DNA of 64,000 nucleotides from SAR86 cluster bacterium SAR86B (lineage in GTDB: Bacteria; Pseudomonadota; Gammaproteobacteria; Magnimaribacterales; D2472): positions 124,001-188,000 of the forward strand of contig CAJJAC010000001.1 in assembly GCA_905181955.1 (NCBI GenBank). The letters are read 5' to 3'. A program made the position numbers and the translations under genes. Positions 1 to 10,456 of the stretch are shown in pieces; the first letter of the stretch is position 1; each line of letters starts with the position of its first letter. Under the pieces are notes generated by a model. That model had not been told where the DNA came from and did no database searches. It saw only the letters and a list, made by a program, of their open reading frames with translations.

Positions 1-131
1 AAGAGGCTTGTCTTCCCAGTTCCATTGGCACCAATTAAACCAACTTTATGTTTGTGATGGATAGTTAGTGAGACATCATCAAATAGGGTTTTACCACCTA
101 ATACGAGCTCTAAATTATTAAATGAAAGCAT
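1..131 (-). CDS. ABC-F family ATPase, N-terminal fragment (truncated by window edge)
   Basis: Reverse-strand translation from ATG at 131: MLSFNNLELVLGGKTLFDDVSLTIHHKHKVGLIGANGTGKTSL..., Walker A GANGTGKTSL. Confidence 0.85.
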   Translation of the reverse strand, partial: MLSFNNLELVLGGKTLFDDVSLTIHHKHKVGLIGANGTGKTSL

Positions 132-168
132 GATATAAAAATATAGTTAAAAGATATCGATTAAAAAG

Positions 169-1398
169 TTATCTACGTCTTCTGGAATTAAATCTTTTCT
201 TAAAGCCTCTTTGGTTATTAACTTTCTTTTTAGCGACTTCATGATTGGTAACTGGTATTGAATGATCCGGCTCAAAACCATCTATTATTTTTCTATCTAA
301 AGTCTGCTCAAGAAGTCTTTCAATATCCTGTAATAAATTAAATTCATCTGCACTTACTAAAGATATAGCTTTACCAAATTTTCCAGCTCTGCCAGTTCGG
401 CCAATTCTATGAACATAATCTTTTGCTACAGTAGGAACATCAAAATTTATTACTTGCTGCATATTTGGTATATCAATACCTCTGGCGGCAACATCTGTTG
501 CAACTAAAATACGAATTCTGTTATTTTTAAAAGAGTCTAAGGCCTTCATTCTATTATTTTGAGTCTTATTGCCGTGAATCGCAGCAGCCTTTATATCAAC
601 TTTAAGTAGTTGTTTGGTTAAACGATCTGCGCCATGCTTAGTTCTAGTAAAAACAAGAGCCTGTTTCCAATTTTCTGTTTCTATCAGTTCAATTAAAAGC
701 TCGGCTTTTCTAGATTTATCAACTGGATGGACATAATGATCTACATTAGCTGCAGTCTCATTGTCACTCGTAACGGATATTTCGGTAGGGTTATCAACCA
801 ACTCATTTGCTAGCTTCCTAAATGAATTAGAAAAAGTAGCTGTAAACATAAGGTTTTGTCTTTTTTCTGGCAATAAACTAATAATTTTTTTAATATCGTG
901 GATAAAGCCCATATCAAGCATCTGATCAGCTTCATCTAATACTAAGATTTCCACTTTATTAAAATTAACTGATTTTTGATTATATAAATCAAGCAAACGA
1001 CCTGGAGTGGCTACAAGTATATCAACACCTTTTTTGAGTTTAAGTTGCTGATTATGAATTCTAGCGCCTCCATATATAGCAGTTGATCTTAGATCTAGAT
1101 TACTTCCATACGTAAGTACATTTTCCCTTACCTGAGCAGCTAACTCTCTAGTTGGGGTAATAATAAGCGCTCTTACATGATGACCTTTGTGATCATTTTT
1201 TGGATGAGAGAGGATATTTAATATAGGCAAAGTAAAGCTAGCAGTTTTACCAGTACCGGTTTGTGCTGAAGCCATAACGTCTTTACCCTCAAGGATTGCA
1301 GGAATAGACTTTTCTTGAATGGGTGTTGGGTCTTTGTAGCCTTTGTGTGATAAAGCCTTGAGAATAGGCTCAGATAGCCCTAGATTTTTAAATGACAT
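169..1398 (-). CDS. rhlE: DEAD-box ATP-dependent RNA helicase, RhlE-like
   Basis: AQTGTGKT, DEAD, SAT-like (TAT) and HRIGRTGR motifs; basic C-terminal tail. Confidence 0.9.
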   Translation of the reverse strand: MSFKNLGLSEPILKALSHKGYKDPTPIQEKSIPAILEGKDVMASAQTGTGKTASFTLPILNILSHPKNDHKGHHVRALIITPTRELAAQVRENVLTYGSNLDLRSTAIYGGARIHNQQLKLKKGVDILVATPGRLLDLYNQKSVNFNKVEILVLDEADQMLDMGFIHDIKKIISLLPEKRQNLMFTATFSNSFRKLANELVDNPTEISVTSDNETAANVDHYVHPVDKSRKAELLIELIETENWKQALVFTRTKHGADRLTKQLLKVDIKAAAIHGNKTQNNRMKALDSFKNNRIRILVATDVAARGIDIPNMQQVINFDVPTVAKDYVHRIGRTGRAGKFGKAISLVSADEFNLLQDIERLLEQTLDRKIIDGFEPDHSIPVTNHEVAKKKVNNQRGFKKRFNSRRRR

Positions 1399-1453
1399 AA
1401 ATGTGCAAAAAGTGTTATGTGCAGGTTATAGAGATACCTAAATAAGTCAATGT

Positions 1454-2350
1454 TTATTGATTAATAACTAATGAATCACTAGCTACAATTATATTACCAC
1501 TAAAGCTTTCCTTAACGTCTTTTAAAATAGAAAGGTCATTAGAACCCCAATATAAAATATGAGAAAGTACTAACGTATCTATATTTAATTCATTAGCAAT
1601 TAATCCAATCTCTTTTGAAGATGTATGGTGTGCTTGATGATAAATTTTCCAATCATCTGTTTTAGTTAAAAAGCCTTCACTTGAATAAACTTCATGAACA
1701 AGTATTTGGGCACCTTGAGCAAATTTATTTAAATTTGTACTTGGAGCTGTATCTCCAGAAAAAACTATTTTTTTATCTTTAGTTTTAAAAACAAAACCAT
1801 ATGAATTATTAAGGCCACCATGATTATTGACAAAAGCTTCAACACGAACATTTTTATCCATATAAATTAAGCCTTCTTCGATTTCATGTGCATTAATTTT
1901 AAAGCCCTCTGGATTAGAGGGTTGAGATCCATTAATTCTATAATCTATATCTAATTTATAAGCTGCTAATAAATGTTTGGACATATCTTTTAGTCCTTGG
2001 GGTCCATATAACTCAAGAGGCTCCTCTCTTCCCATAATCCAAGGCGTAAGAACTAAATCAGCTAGACCTCCCGAATGATCAGAATGAATATGTGTTAAAA
2101 ATGCTATTTTAAGATTTTTAGCATTCAGTTGATTGAATTTACCACCATATTGAGAGCTTAAAACAGATGCGCTTCTTACAACTCCATATCCAAAATCTAC
2201 TAAATATACATCTTCATCAACAATAACCGCATAAGCTGAACCGGATCTTTGTGGGTCTGGGTTTGGAGTACCCGAACCAAGAACAATTAAATGTGTCTCA
2301 GCCTCAACAAGAATAGTAAAAAGGATTAGTAATAAGTAAAATATTTTCAT
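1454..2350 (-). CDS. MBL-fold metallohydrolase (RNase Z / arylsulfatase-like), secreted
   Basis: HIHSDHSGG metal-binding motif, signal peptide-like N-terminus. Confidence 0.85.
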   Translation of the reverse strand: MKIFYLLLILFTILVEAETHLIVLGSGTPNPDPQRSGSAYAVIVDEDVYLVDFGYGVVRSASVLSSQYGGKFNQLNAKNLKIAFLTHIHSDHSGGLADLVLTPWIMGREEPLELYGPQGLKDMSKHLLAAYKLDIDYRINGSQPSNPEGFKINAHEIEEGLIYMDKNVRVEAFVNNHGGLNNSYGFVFKTKDKKIVFSGDTAPSTNLNKFAQGAQILVHEVYSSEGFLTKTDDWKIYHQAHHTSSKEIGLIANELNIDTLVLSHILYWGSNDLSILKDVKESFSGNIIVASDSLVINQ

Positions 2351-3978
2351 TATTCAGATCTTTGTTTATCTCTTATAGATCTAAATTCATTATCCTCATA
2401 CCAGTTAGGCCATTCATTGGAGTTAGCTAGTTCAAATGAGACATTAAATATTGTATCTACTGTTTGCTCTATACCACTCATCTCCCAATCATTGGTATAT
2501 TCATCAGAGGGCTGATGATAATCGTTAAGGGTATAGTCGTATGAGAGCTCAAAAGCAGCTCCTCTTCCACCATCAACTAAATCAGCACCGTTATTAGAAT
2601 AAAGCATTGGTACTCCTTTTTTAGCAAAACTAATATGATCAGATCTGTAAAAAAACCCTTTTTCAGGAGAAGGGTCTGGGTTTATATATCTATTATTTTT
2701 AATGAGCTCAGTTTCGAGCAAGTCCTCAAGTTCAGATGCCCCATAACCCACTACAACCATATCATTTGATTTGCCTGATGGAAAAATTGCATCAAAATTA
2801 AATCCAGCTACGATATCTTTTAAAGGAATTGGAGAATTGTTAGCGAAGTATTCAGATCCAAGTAGTCCAGATTCTTCAAGAGTAACTGATAAAAATAATA
2901 TAGATCTATCTGTATCTAGACTTGAGAATCTTCTAGATAGTTCTAATAAAGCAGCGACACCAGTTGCATTGTCGACAGCTCCATTATAAATATTATCATT
3001 ACCGCTAAGATCAGCCTCATCTTTACCAATATGATCCCAGTGAGCGGTAAACAGAATATACTCATCTGGTCTGGTAATGCCTTTTTTTACGGCAGCTATA
3101 TTATGAGATTTAAAATAATTAACACTATTATAAATATCAGAATTTAGCTTTAATCCTCGTAAATTAAAGGGTTTAAAGGTTTTGGTTAGAGCTATTTCTT
3201 GTAAAGATTCTAGATTAAAACCAGTGTATTGTAATAATCGATTTAATGTATCTTTGTGAATCCAGCTCTCTAGTTGAAGGGGAAGAGGTTCACTTGCATT
3301 TCTTTGAAGTGATAATTGAGATCCAGACCATGAAGATTCAACAACGGACCATGGATAAGAGGCCGGCTCTTCATCATGAATAATGATTGCTGCTGCAGCA
3401 CCTTGTCTTGCTGCTTCTTCATATTTATATGTCCATCTTCCATAGTAAGTCATTGATCTGCCATTAAATAATCTCGGACTTCCTGTAGCAAAACCAGGAT
3501 CATTTATAAGTATAACTACTGTTTTACCTTCAACATCTATCCCATCGTAATCATTCCAATTGTGTTCTGGGGCAACAATTCCATAACCAACAAATACAAG
3601 CTCACTTGATCTAATTTTTTCATAATCTGAGGTTCTTTTTGTCCAAAAAACAACATCTTCTCCAGGCATAAGTTTTTCATCTACATTTCTAAAAGCAATA
3701 GAAAAAAATGAATCTGGTTTTTGTTTTATATTAACAGCTGGAACTTCTAAAAAATAACTCTTATTATTTATTGGCTTTAAATTATTGTCTTTGAAAGCCT
3801 TTGAGATAAAGTTTTTAGTAAGCTTGCCACCCTCTGTTCCAGGAGCCCGTCCGCCAAACTCATCTGATGCCAATATAGCTATTGAATCTTCTAGTGTTAA
3901 TGCTTGCATGACTTCTTTTTTGGGTGAACATGAAATTATTAAAACTAATAAAAAACTTATGCCTATTGTACTTTTCAT
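2350..3978 (-). CDS. M28 family metallopeptidase, lipoprotein-like signal
   Basis: TAHWDHIG, NGAVDNATGVAALLELSR, EESGLLGSEYF motifs; likely start is the internal Met (MKSTIGISFLLVLIISCS) rather than the ORF-track start at 4023. Confidence 0.88.
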   Translation of the reverse strand: MKSTIGISFLLVLIISCSPKKEVMQALTLEDSIAILASDEFGGRAPGTEGGKLTKNFISKAFKDNNLKPINNKSYFLEVPAVNIKQKPDSFFSIAFRNVDEKLMPGEDVVFWTKRTSDYEKIRSSELVFVGYGIVAPEHNWNDYDGIDVEGKTVVILINDPGFATGSPRLFNGRSMTYYGRWTYKYEEAARQGAAAAIIIHDEEPASYPWSVVESSWSGSQLSLQRNASEPLPLQLESWIHKDTLNRLLQYTGFNLESLQEIALTKTFKPFNLRGLKLNSDIYNSVNYFKSHNIAAVKKGITRPDEYILFTAHWDHIGKDEADLSGNDNIYNGAVDNATGVAALLELSRRFSSLDTDRSILFLSVTLEESGLLGSEYFANNSPIPLKDIVAGFNFDAIFPSGKSNDMVVVGYGASELEDLLETELIKNNRYINPDPSPEKGFFYRSDHISFAKKGVPMLYSNNGADLVDGGRGAAFELSYDYTLNDYHQPSDEYTNDWEMSGIEQTVDTIFNVSFELANSNEWPNWYEDNEFRSIRDKQRSE

Positions 3979-4124
3979 TATTGATCTCTCTTTGGTTAAA
4001 TCTAAGTTAATTCTACTTTGCATTCTATATAATTATAAGATTAAATAGGCAAACGAAATAATCATTTTAATAATTTTTTTAATTAGAATTTAAAAACTCT
4101 ATAAATTATTAATAAGGAGCAACT

Positions 4125-6863
4125 ATGTATCTATCAAAACTAAGAAATATTTTCTTTCTATTAATCACTTTTTCTATTGGAACTACTTTTGCCTACGGAC
4201 AAGCTGAATTAGATGTACCTGATATTGAGTATGAAACTTTTACACTTAGTAATGGATTAACAGTTGTGGTTCATGAGGATAGAAAAGTTCCAATGGTGGC
4301 TATAAATGTTTGGTATCACGTAGGTTCAAAAAATGAAAAGGTCGGTAAAACAGGTTTTGCTCATTTATTTGAACACTTAATGTTTAATGGAACTGAAAAT
4401 TACAATGCTGAGTACTTTGAACCTTTTGAAAAAATTGGTGCGACTGATCAAAATGGAACTACAAACAGTGATAGAACAAATTATTTTCAAAACGTTCCAA
4501 CTAATGCTCTTGATTTAGCTTTATGGATGGAATCTGAAAGAATGGGTCATATTCTTAATGTTATTGATGAAGATAAATTAAATGAACAAAGAGGCGTTGT
4601 TCAAAATGAAAAAAGGCAAGGAGAAAATGCTCCATACGGAAAAGCTTTTAATTCTATAAATGAAGGCGCATTTCCTAAAGGGCATCCCTACTCATGGTCG
4701 GTTATTGGTTCAATGGATGATTTAAATGCTGCAACTCTTGATGATGTTAAGGAGTGGTTTGAAACCTATTATGGGCCTACTAACGCAGTAATAGCGCTAG
4801 CAGGTGATATTGATCTAGAAACTGCTAAAAGAAAAATTGAAGAATACTTTGGAGATATTCAAGGTGGACCTCCTTTAACAAAACCAAAAAAATGGATTGC
4901 TAAAAGAACTGAGCAAACCAGAGAGGTTATGCAAGACAATGTACCTCAAACAAGAATCTATAAAGTATGGAATGTCGCTGAGGATGGTACGGATGAAGCT
5001 ATAGCGTTAGAGTTAGCATCATCAACGCTTACTGGAAGTAAAAATAGCCCAATGTATCAAGAGCTTGTATATAAAAGCGGCTTAGCAACGAGCGTTTCCT
5101 CTTTCTACTATGGTAGAGAGATAGCTGGTTTATTTATAATCACAGCAACTGTCGCACCAGGTCAAGATGCTAAAGAGGTCGAAAATGTAATGGATGCCAC
5201 GTTAGTAAAATATTTACAAAAAGGGCCAAATCTTAAGCTACTTAAAAATGTAAAGACATCAACAATTTCTAGCTATACATTTGGCCTTCAAAGAATAGGT
5301 GGTTTTGGTGGTAAGTCTGATATTTTGGCCACTTATCAAACTTTATATGGTGATCCTGGTGCTTTTAGAGATCAGCTAAGAACTTATTTAGACACTCCAG
5401 CTAAAGTTATAAAAGAAGCTTCAAATAAATGGTTAAGCTCAGGGGACTATGTTCTTACTATTGTTCCAGCTGCCAAAACATCTGTTGTTAAATCTACTGT
5501 TGATAGAAGTAAAGGTATCCCCTACCCAACTGAAAAATTATCTTACTCTTTCCCAGAAATACAAAGTACCATTTTAAATAATGGTTCAAAGCTAGTTCTG
5601 GCAGAAAGAAATAGTTCACCTTTAGTTGAATTAGAGATTATTTTTAATAAAGGATATGCAGTTGAGACTAATGACAAGCTCGGCCTTGTTAATTTTACTA
5701 TGAGTATGGTTGATGAAGGAACTAAAAATTTCTCCTCTCTAGAATATGCTGAAGAGCAAGAAAGTTTAGGTTCTGGTATTGGATTTGGGTCATCAATTGA
5801 TACAACCTACGCATCTATGTCATCTTTAAAAGTAAACTTAGAAGCAACATTAGATCTGCTTAAAGAAGGCTTACTTAATCCAACTTTTCCTCAAGTTGAA
5901 CTTGATAAAGTTAAAAAACGTTGGCTAGCTAGAATTGATCAAGAGCTTAACAGCCCAGCATCAATGGCTAATAGAGAGATAAGAACCCTGGTATATGGTT
6001 CTAGTCATCCATACGCAAAAGCTTCTAGCTCTGGTATCAAATCAACAGTTGAGACTTTTACAAGAGATGATCTTGTTGAAATGTATTCAAAATTAACAAA
6101 TCCAAGTAATGCCACTTTTATTGTTACTGGAGATATTAGCTTAAATGAAGCTGCTCAATTGTTAAATGATAAGTTTTCAAGTTGGACTTCTGATAACAGC
6201 TCTTCTGTAGAAGTAGACCTATTTACTGTTGAGGATCAGACATCACCACGAGTATTTTTAATAGATAAACCTGGTGCAATTCAGTCATATATCCTTGCTG
6301 CTCAATTATTACCACCAACTAATTCAGATGATGACATCTTGATTGATTATATGAATTATGCCATCGCTGGAAGTTTCACTTCACGATTGAATATGAATCT
6401 AAGAGAAGATAAAAGTTGGTCTTATGGTGTCAGAACATCAACTGGTTATTCACAAGGTCAGAGACTTATGAGAATGACTGCTCCTGTTCAAACAGATAAA
6501 ACTGCACCTGCGGTTTTAGAAATTTTACGTGAATATGACGAGTACATTAATACTACTCCTGTAAACGCCGAAGAGTTATCTAAAATAAAACAAGCTAGAA
6601 CACTGCGTTTGCCTGGTCAGTATGAAACATTAAGTGCCTTACTTGGTGGAATTGAAGATATCGTCAAATATGACAGAGATTTTGATTATTTAGATACTAT
6701 TGCTGATCAAAGAAATTCTATCAAACTTGAGGATGTGCAATCAGCATCAACGAAGTATTTAAATACTAATAAGTGGACTTGGGTTATTGTTGGTGATCTT
6801 AAAGAAATTGAAGCACCAATAAGAGAACTTAATATTGGTAGTGTAGAAATTATTAACAATTAA
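4125..6863 (+). CDS. M16 family zinc peptidase (two-domain, periplasmic)
   Basis: HLFEHLMFNGT (HxxEH), two M16 repeats, signal peptide. Confidence 0.93.
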   Translation: MYLSKLRNIFFLLITFSIGTTFAYGQAELDVPDIEYETFTLSNGLTVVVHEDRKVPMVAINVWYHVGSKNEKVGKTGFAHLFEHLMFNGTENYNAEYFEPFEKIGATDQNGTTNSDRTNYFQNVPTNALDLALWMESERMGHILNVIDEDKLNEQRGVVQNEKRQGENAPYGKAFNSINEGAFPKGHPYSWSVIGSMDDLNAATLDDVKEWFETYYGPTNAVIALAGDIDLETAKRKIEEYFGDIQGGPPLTKPKKWIAKRTEQTREVMQDNVPQTRIYKVWNVAEDGTDEAIALELASSTLTGSKNSPMYQELVYKSGLATSVSSFYYGREIAGLFIITATVAPGQDAKEVENVMDATLVKYLQKGPNLKLLKNVKTSTISSYTFGLQRIGGFGGKSDILATYQTLYGDPGAFRDQLRTYLDTPAKVIKEASNKWLSSGDYVLTIVPAAKTSVVKSTVDRSKGIPYPTEKLSYSFPEIQSTILNNGSKLVLAERNSSPLVELEIIFNKGYAVETNDKLGLVNFTMSMVDEGTKNFSSLEYAEEQESLGSGIGFGSSIDTTYASMSSLKVNLEATLDLLKEGLLNPTFPQVELDKVKKRWLARIDQELNSPASMANREIRTLVYGSSHPYAKASSSGIKSTVETFTRDDLVEMYSKLTNPSNATFIVTGDISLNEAAQLLNDKFSSWTSDNSSSVEVDLFTVEDQTSPRVFLIDKPGAIQSYILAAQLLPPTNSDDDILIDYMNYAIAGSFTSRLNMNLREDKSWSYGVRTSTGYSQGQRLMRMTAPVQTDKTAPAVLEILREYDEYINTTPVNAEELSKIKQARTLRLPGQYETLSALLGGIEDIVKYDRDFDYLDTIADQRNSIKLEDVQSASTKYLNTNKWTWVIVGDLKEIEAPIRELNIGSVEIINN

Positions 6864-6868
6864 TTTTC

Positions 6869-8227
6869 ATGTCATACCCACCTATTAGCGAAACTGCTCT
6901 TAATACTATAATTAAGAGCAATGCTTATGAGCCCTATTACCCTTATAAGAGCCCTATTGATTTGTATGACATACATCAGTTTACTAATGGTCAACCTTTT
7001 AGTGCCTATGATGAACTAAGAGAAAATAGTCCTATTTACTTTCAAAAGCCACCTGAATGGGATGTAGAGCCTGGTGCCTGGATGCTCACCTCTTATAAAG
7101 ATATTATGGAGGTTTCATCAAACCCAGCAATCTTCTCCTCACAGGCATCAACAGGTAACTTGATGACATTAGGAAATCCTGAGACCAGACATCCTAAGTT
7201 ATGGCAGACCTCTATAGATCATATGCTTAATCTTGATGGGTCTTTTCATCTCGATTTGAGAAGAGAACACATGCCTTTTTTCAAGCCAGGATATGTAGAT
7301 GAGTTACATAAAAAAGTAGAAATTAAAGTTGAAGTATTACTAGATGCTATAGCTAAAGTCGGTAAATCGAATCTTGTTAAAGATTTATCACAACAGATCC
7401 CTATTTTTACACTATCTGAAGTTCTAGGAATACCAGAAGAAGATAGACATAAATTATCAACCTGGATGGAGTTTTTAGAATTAGCTCAATATTTTGCTGC
7501 AGAGGGTATGAAGAAGACACAAGGTAAAACTGAAGAAATGGAAGTTGATACCTCAATGATTGAGTTATTTGAAAATATGATTGGAGAAATGTTTGAATAT
7601 GGTAAACATATTCTTCAAGAAAAAAGATTAAATCCCAAGAATGATCTTTTATCAGCTATAGCTAATGCTGAGCTAGGTGGAGCTAAATTAAGTCAAGAGT
7701 ATCTAGATGGCTCATGGTTACTAATAATCTTTGCAGGCAATGACACGACTAGAAATTCTATTAGTGGAGCCATTAAACTTTTAACCGAATTTCCTGAACA
7801 AAAAAAGAAGTTGTTGAATAATTTAGATCTTCTTCCAAACTTTGCTCAAGAAACTATTCGAATGGTCTCTCCAGTTATACATATGCGAAGAACAACTACC
7901 TGTGAGACTACTTTAGGTAATCAGAAGTTAGGAAAAGGTGAAAAAATAATTATGTGGTATGGAGCAGCTAATAGAGATCCATCCATTTTTTCTAATCCTA
8001 ATCTATTTGATATAGAGCGTGAAAATGCTGCAAAGCATTTAGCATTTGGAATGGGAAGACATACATGTATTGGTAAGCCTGTAGCTTTAATGCAATTAAA
8101 AGAAGTCTATAAACAAATTCTTACTAGATTTCCTGATATGCAGATGGATGGAGATTGGAAGGTTGCGCCAAATAACTTTGTACATGCAATTCAAGAAATG
8201 CCAGTTAGTTTTACTCCAGAGAAATAA
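6869..8227 (+). CDS. cytochrome P450
   Basis: AGNDTTRN (I helix), ETIRMVSP (ExxR), AFGMGRHTCIGKPVA heme-binding loop. Confidence 0.95.
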   Translation: MSYPPISETALNTIIKSNAYEPYYPYKSPIDLYDIHQFTNGQPFSAYDELRENSPIYFQKPPEWDVEPGAWMLTSYKDIMEVSSNPAIFSSQASTGNLMTLGNPETRHPKLWQTSIDHMLNLDGSFHLDLRREHMPFFKPGYVDELHKKVEIKVEVLLDAIAKVGKSNLVKDLSQQIPIFTLSEVLGIPEEDRHKLSTWMEFLELAQYFAAEGMKKTQGKTEEMEVDTSMIELFENMIGEMFEYGKHILQEKRLNPKNDLLSAIANAELGGAKLSQEYLDGSWLLIIFAGNDTTRNSISGAIKLLTEFPEQKKKLLNNLDLLPNFAQETIRMVSPVIHMRRTTTCETTLGNQKLGKGEKIIMWYGAANRDPSIFSNPNLFDIERENAAKHLAFGMGRHTCIGKPVALMQLKEVYKQILTRFPDMQMDGDWKVAPNNFVHAIQEMPVSFTPEK

Positions 8228-9275
8228 TCGCACCAGGCTTGGGTATTACAAATAAATTTTTTAGATTAAGTCTATTCAACTCTTCTTGTATTTGAATTGG
8301 TGGATCTAAAACCGGTTCATCGGTTAACGTAAAGGTCCCCCAGTGCATGCCTATCGCAAGACTCGTCTTTAAATCGATAGCAGCTTGAACTGACTCTTGT
8401 GGATTAAGATGGCTGTCTTTCATAATAGATCTGGGTTCATAAGCTCCAATGGGAATAAATGCCACGTCAGGTGAACCAAGTTCGTTGTTTATAGTAATAA
8501 AATCATAGGTGTAGCCCGTATCACCTAAATGAATTAACTTTAATGTATCGTTTTCAAACCACCAACCACCCCATAGCATTTTATTTTTATCGAATGGTGT
8601 TCTTGATGACCAGTGATGAACAGGTACAAAAGTTATTAGCGAGTCTTTAATTGTTATGGTGTCCCACCAGTTCATTTCGACAACATTCTTTATGCCTGAA
8701 GATTTAAGCAACTTACCAAGACTCATTGGAACTAAAAATAATGTATCACTATTGATCTCATATAATTTAATTAATGAAGGTAAGTCAAGATGGTCATAAT
8801 GAGCATGACTAACAGTAACAACATCAATAGGTGGTAAGTTCTTAATATCAATAGCTGGAGGTATTAAACGCTTTGGTCCAATAAAAGAAAATGGAGATGC
8901 TCTTTCAGAAAAGATAGGATCTGTGAGTATATTAATATTATTATTATTTATTAAAAAACTAGCATGGCCTATCCAGACTGCATAGGCATTAGTGGGTAGA
9001 TTATTGGCATCATTAAATTCACTACTTACTTCAATAGCTATTTTTTCAGGATTTTTGCCATTAAATTGCCATTTTAGAAAATCTTTAAAAGTACTATCAT
9101 CGCCATGTATATTATGATTATTTTTATAAAGCTCTTCAGTTAATGCATTATTAACAAAAAGAAAGAGGGCCAATAGAATTAAAGGTCTGAAGTTTATTTT
9201 TAAAGGATTAAACAGAATGAAGTTTTTGTTCAGAAATTGAATTTTTAATATCTGTAATATTATTATATTTATCAA
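8211..9275 (-). CDS. MBL-fold metallohydrolase, UlaG/NAPE-PLD-like, secreted; start uncertain
   Basis: WIGHASFLI, SHAHYDHLD, HLGDTGY, HWGTF motifs; ORF-track start overlaps panD by 68 nt so the real start is probably downstream, possibly non-ATG. Confidence 0.85.
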   Translation of the reverse strand: MINIIILQILKIQFLNKNFILFNPLKINFRPLILLALFLFVNNALTEELYKNNHNIHGDDSTFKDFLKWQFNGKNPEKIAIEVSSEFNDANNLPTNAYAVWIGHASFLINNNNINILTDPIFSERASPFSFIGPKRLIPPAIDIKNLPPIDVVTVSHAHYDHLDLPSLIKLYEINSDTLFLVPMSLGKLLKSSGIKNVVEMNWWDTITIKDSLITFVPVHHWSSRTPFDKNKMLWGGWWFENDTLKLIHLGDTGYTYDFITINNELGSPDVAFIPIGAYEPRSIMKDSHLNPQESVQAAIDLKTSLAIGMHWGTFTLTDEPVLDPPIQIQEELNRLNLKNLFVIPKPGAIISLE

Positions 9276-9597
9276 AATACACTAATGTAGGCTTATGAAG
9301 AGCAACCTCTTTAGAGTCTAAAGATGCATAACTGCAAATAATTAGAACATCATTCATAGACACCTTATGAGCCGCAGCGCCATTAACAGATATGGTTCTA
9401 GAATTCTTTTCAGCTAATATTAGATAAGTTGAGAATCTCTCTCCGTTTGTAACATTATATATATCTACTTTTTCGTATTCACTCATGCCAGAAGCTTCTA
9501 AAAAATTAGAATCCACAGCACATGAACCCTCATAATCTAGCTCGACTTGAGTAACATTTACACGGTGCAATTTAGCTTTTAAGAATGTTTGTTTCAT
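9208..9597 (-). CDS. panD: aspartate 1-decarboxylase (pyruvoyl proenzyme)
   Basis: MKQTFLKAKLHRVNVTQVELDYEGSCAVD, Gly-Ser self-cleavage site; NGAAAHKV; adjacent to panC/panB. Confidence 0.95.
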   Translation of the reverse strand: MKQTFLKAKLHRVNVTQVELDYEGSCAVDSNFLEASGMSEYEKVDIYNVTNGERFSTYLILAEKNSRTISVNGAAAHKVSMNDVLIICSYASLDSKEVALHKPTLVYFDKYNNITDIKNSISEQKLHSV

Positions 9598-9644
9598 AGT
9601 AAAAAAGAATTATGAATTAATTGATGATTAAACTCAAACTTTGA

Positions 9645-10454
9645 TCAAAACTTACTGATTATAATATTATCAATAAGTCTTATATCACCAAGATATGCAG
9701 CTATAGCAACAATGATAGTAATAGTGGAGTCATTTATCTGACCTAAGCTTAATGCATCAACTGCTTCTAGATAATCAATTTTAAAGCCTAATTCTTGAAG
9801 GTTCTTGGTAGCTTTATCTTTCAATAAATTTAAATTGTTTAAAGTGTAATTTGTCTTTATTGAATTAAGTTCTATATAGATATTAGCAGCGAGTTTTACT
9901 TGGTCGTCATTCAATAAATTATTACGTGATGACAATGCTAAACCCGATTTATTTCTTTCGGTTGAGCAGCCTATGATCATTAGATTTGGGTAATATAAGG
10001 CTGCATAATTTTTGATGAGAAGATATTGCTGATAATCCTTTAATCCAAAATAAGCTATTTTAGGATCTATTATTTCAAATAATCTATTTACAATAGTTAG
10101 GACACCATCAAAATGGCCAGGTCTAGATTTACCACATAATGTATTAGATAAATCTTGTGCTTTAATTGGTTCAAGATTAATCAAGATTGCGTTATCTGGT
10201 ATAAACACAAGATCACAGCCAGCTAACTCCAAAATCTCAAGATCTACTTCTAATGATTTAGGGTAATTATTTAAGTCTTCAGGATCATTGAACTGTAAAG
10301 GGTTTATGAAAATAGATACAACAACAAAATTTGATTTAGATTTGGCATTTTTAACTAAAGCTAAATGACCATCATGTAAATTCCCCATAGTCGCAATAAA
10401 TGCTATATCACTATGCTTTGAAAAACTATATTCAGTTGACCTAACTACTATCAA
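9645..10454 (-). CDS. panC: pantoate--beta-alanine ligase
   Basis: TMGNLHDGHLALV, FINPLQF, GLKDYQQ, SSRNN motifs. Confidence 0.94.
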   Translation of the reverse strand: MIVVRSTEYSFSKHSDIAFIATMGNLHDGHLALVKNAKSKSNFVVVSIFINPLQFNDPEDLNNYPKSLEVDLEILELAGCDLVFIPDNAILINLEPIKAQDLSNTLCGKSRPGHFDGVLTIVNRLFEIIDPKIAYFGLKDYQQYLLIKNYAALYYPNLMIIGCSTERNKSGLALSSRNNLLNDDQVKLAANIYIELNSIKTNYTLNNLNLLKDKATKNLQELGFKIDYLEAVDALSLGQINDSTITIIVAIAAYLGDIRLIDNIIISKF

Positions 10455-10456
10455 GG

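Noticed and set aside
2771-4048. ORF-track entries on + strand at 2771..2989 and 3785..4048
   Set aside because: Antisense to the clearly coding M28 peptidase; no recognisable motifs.
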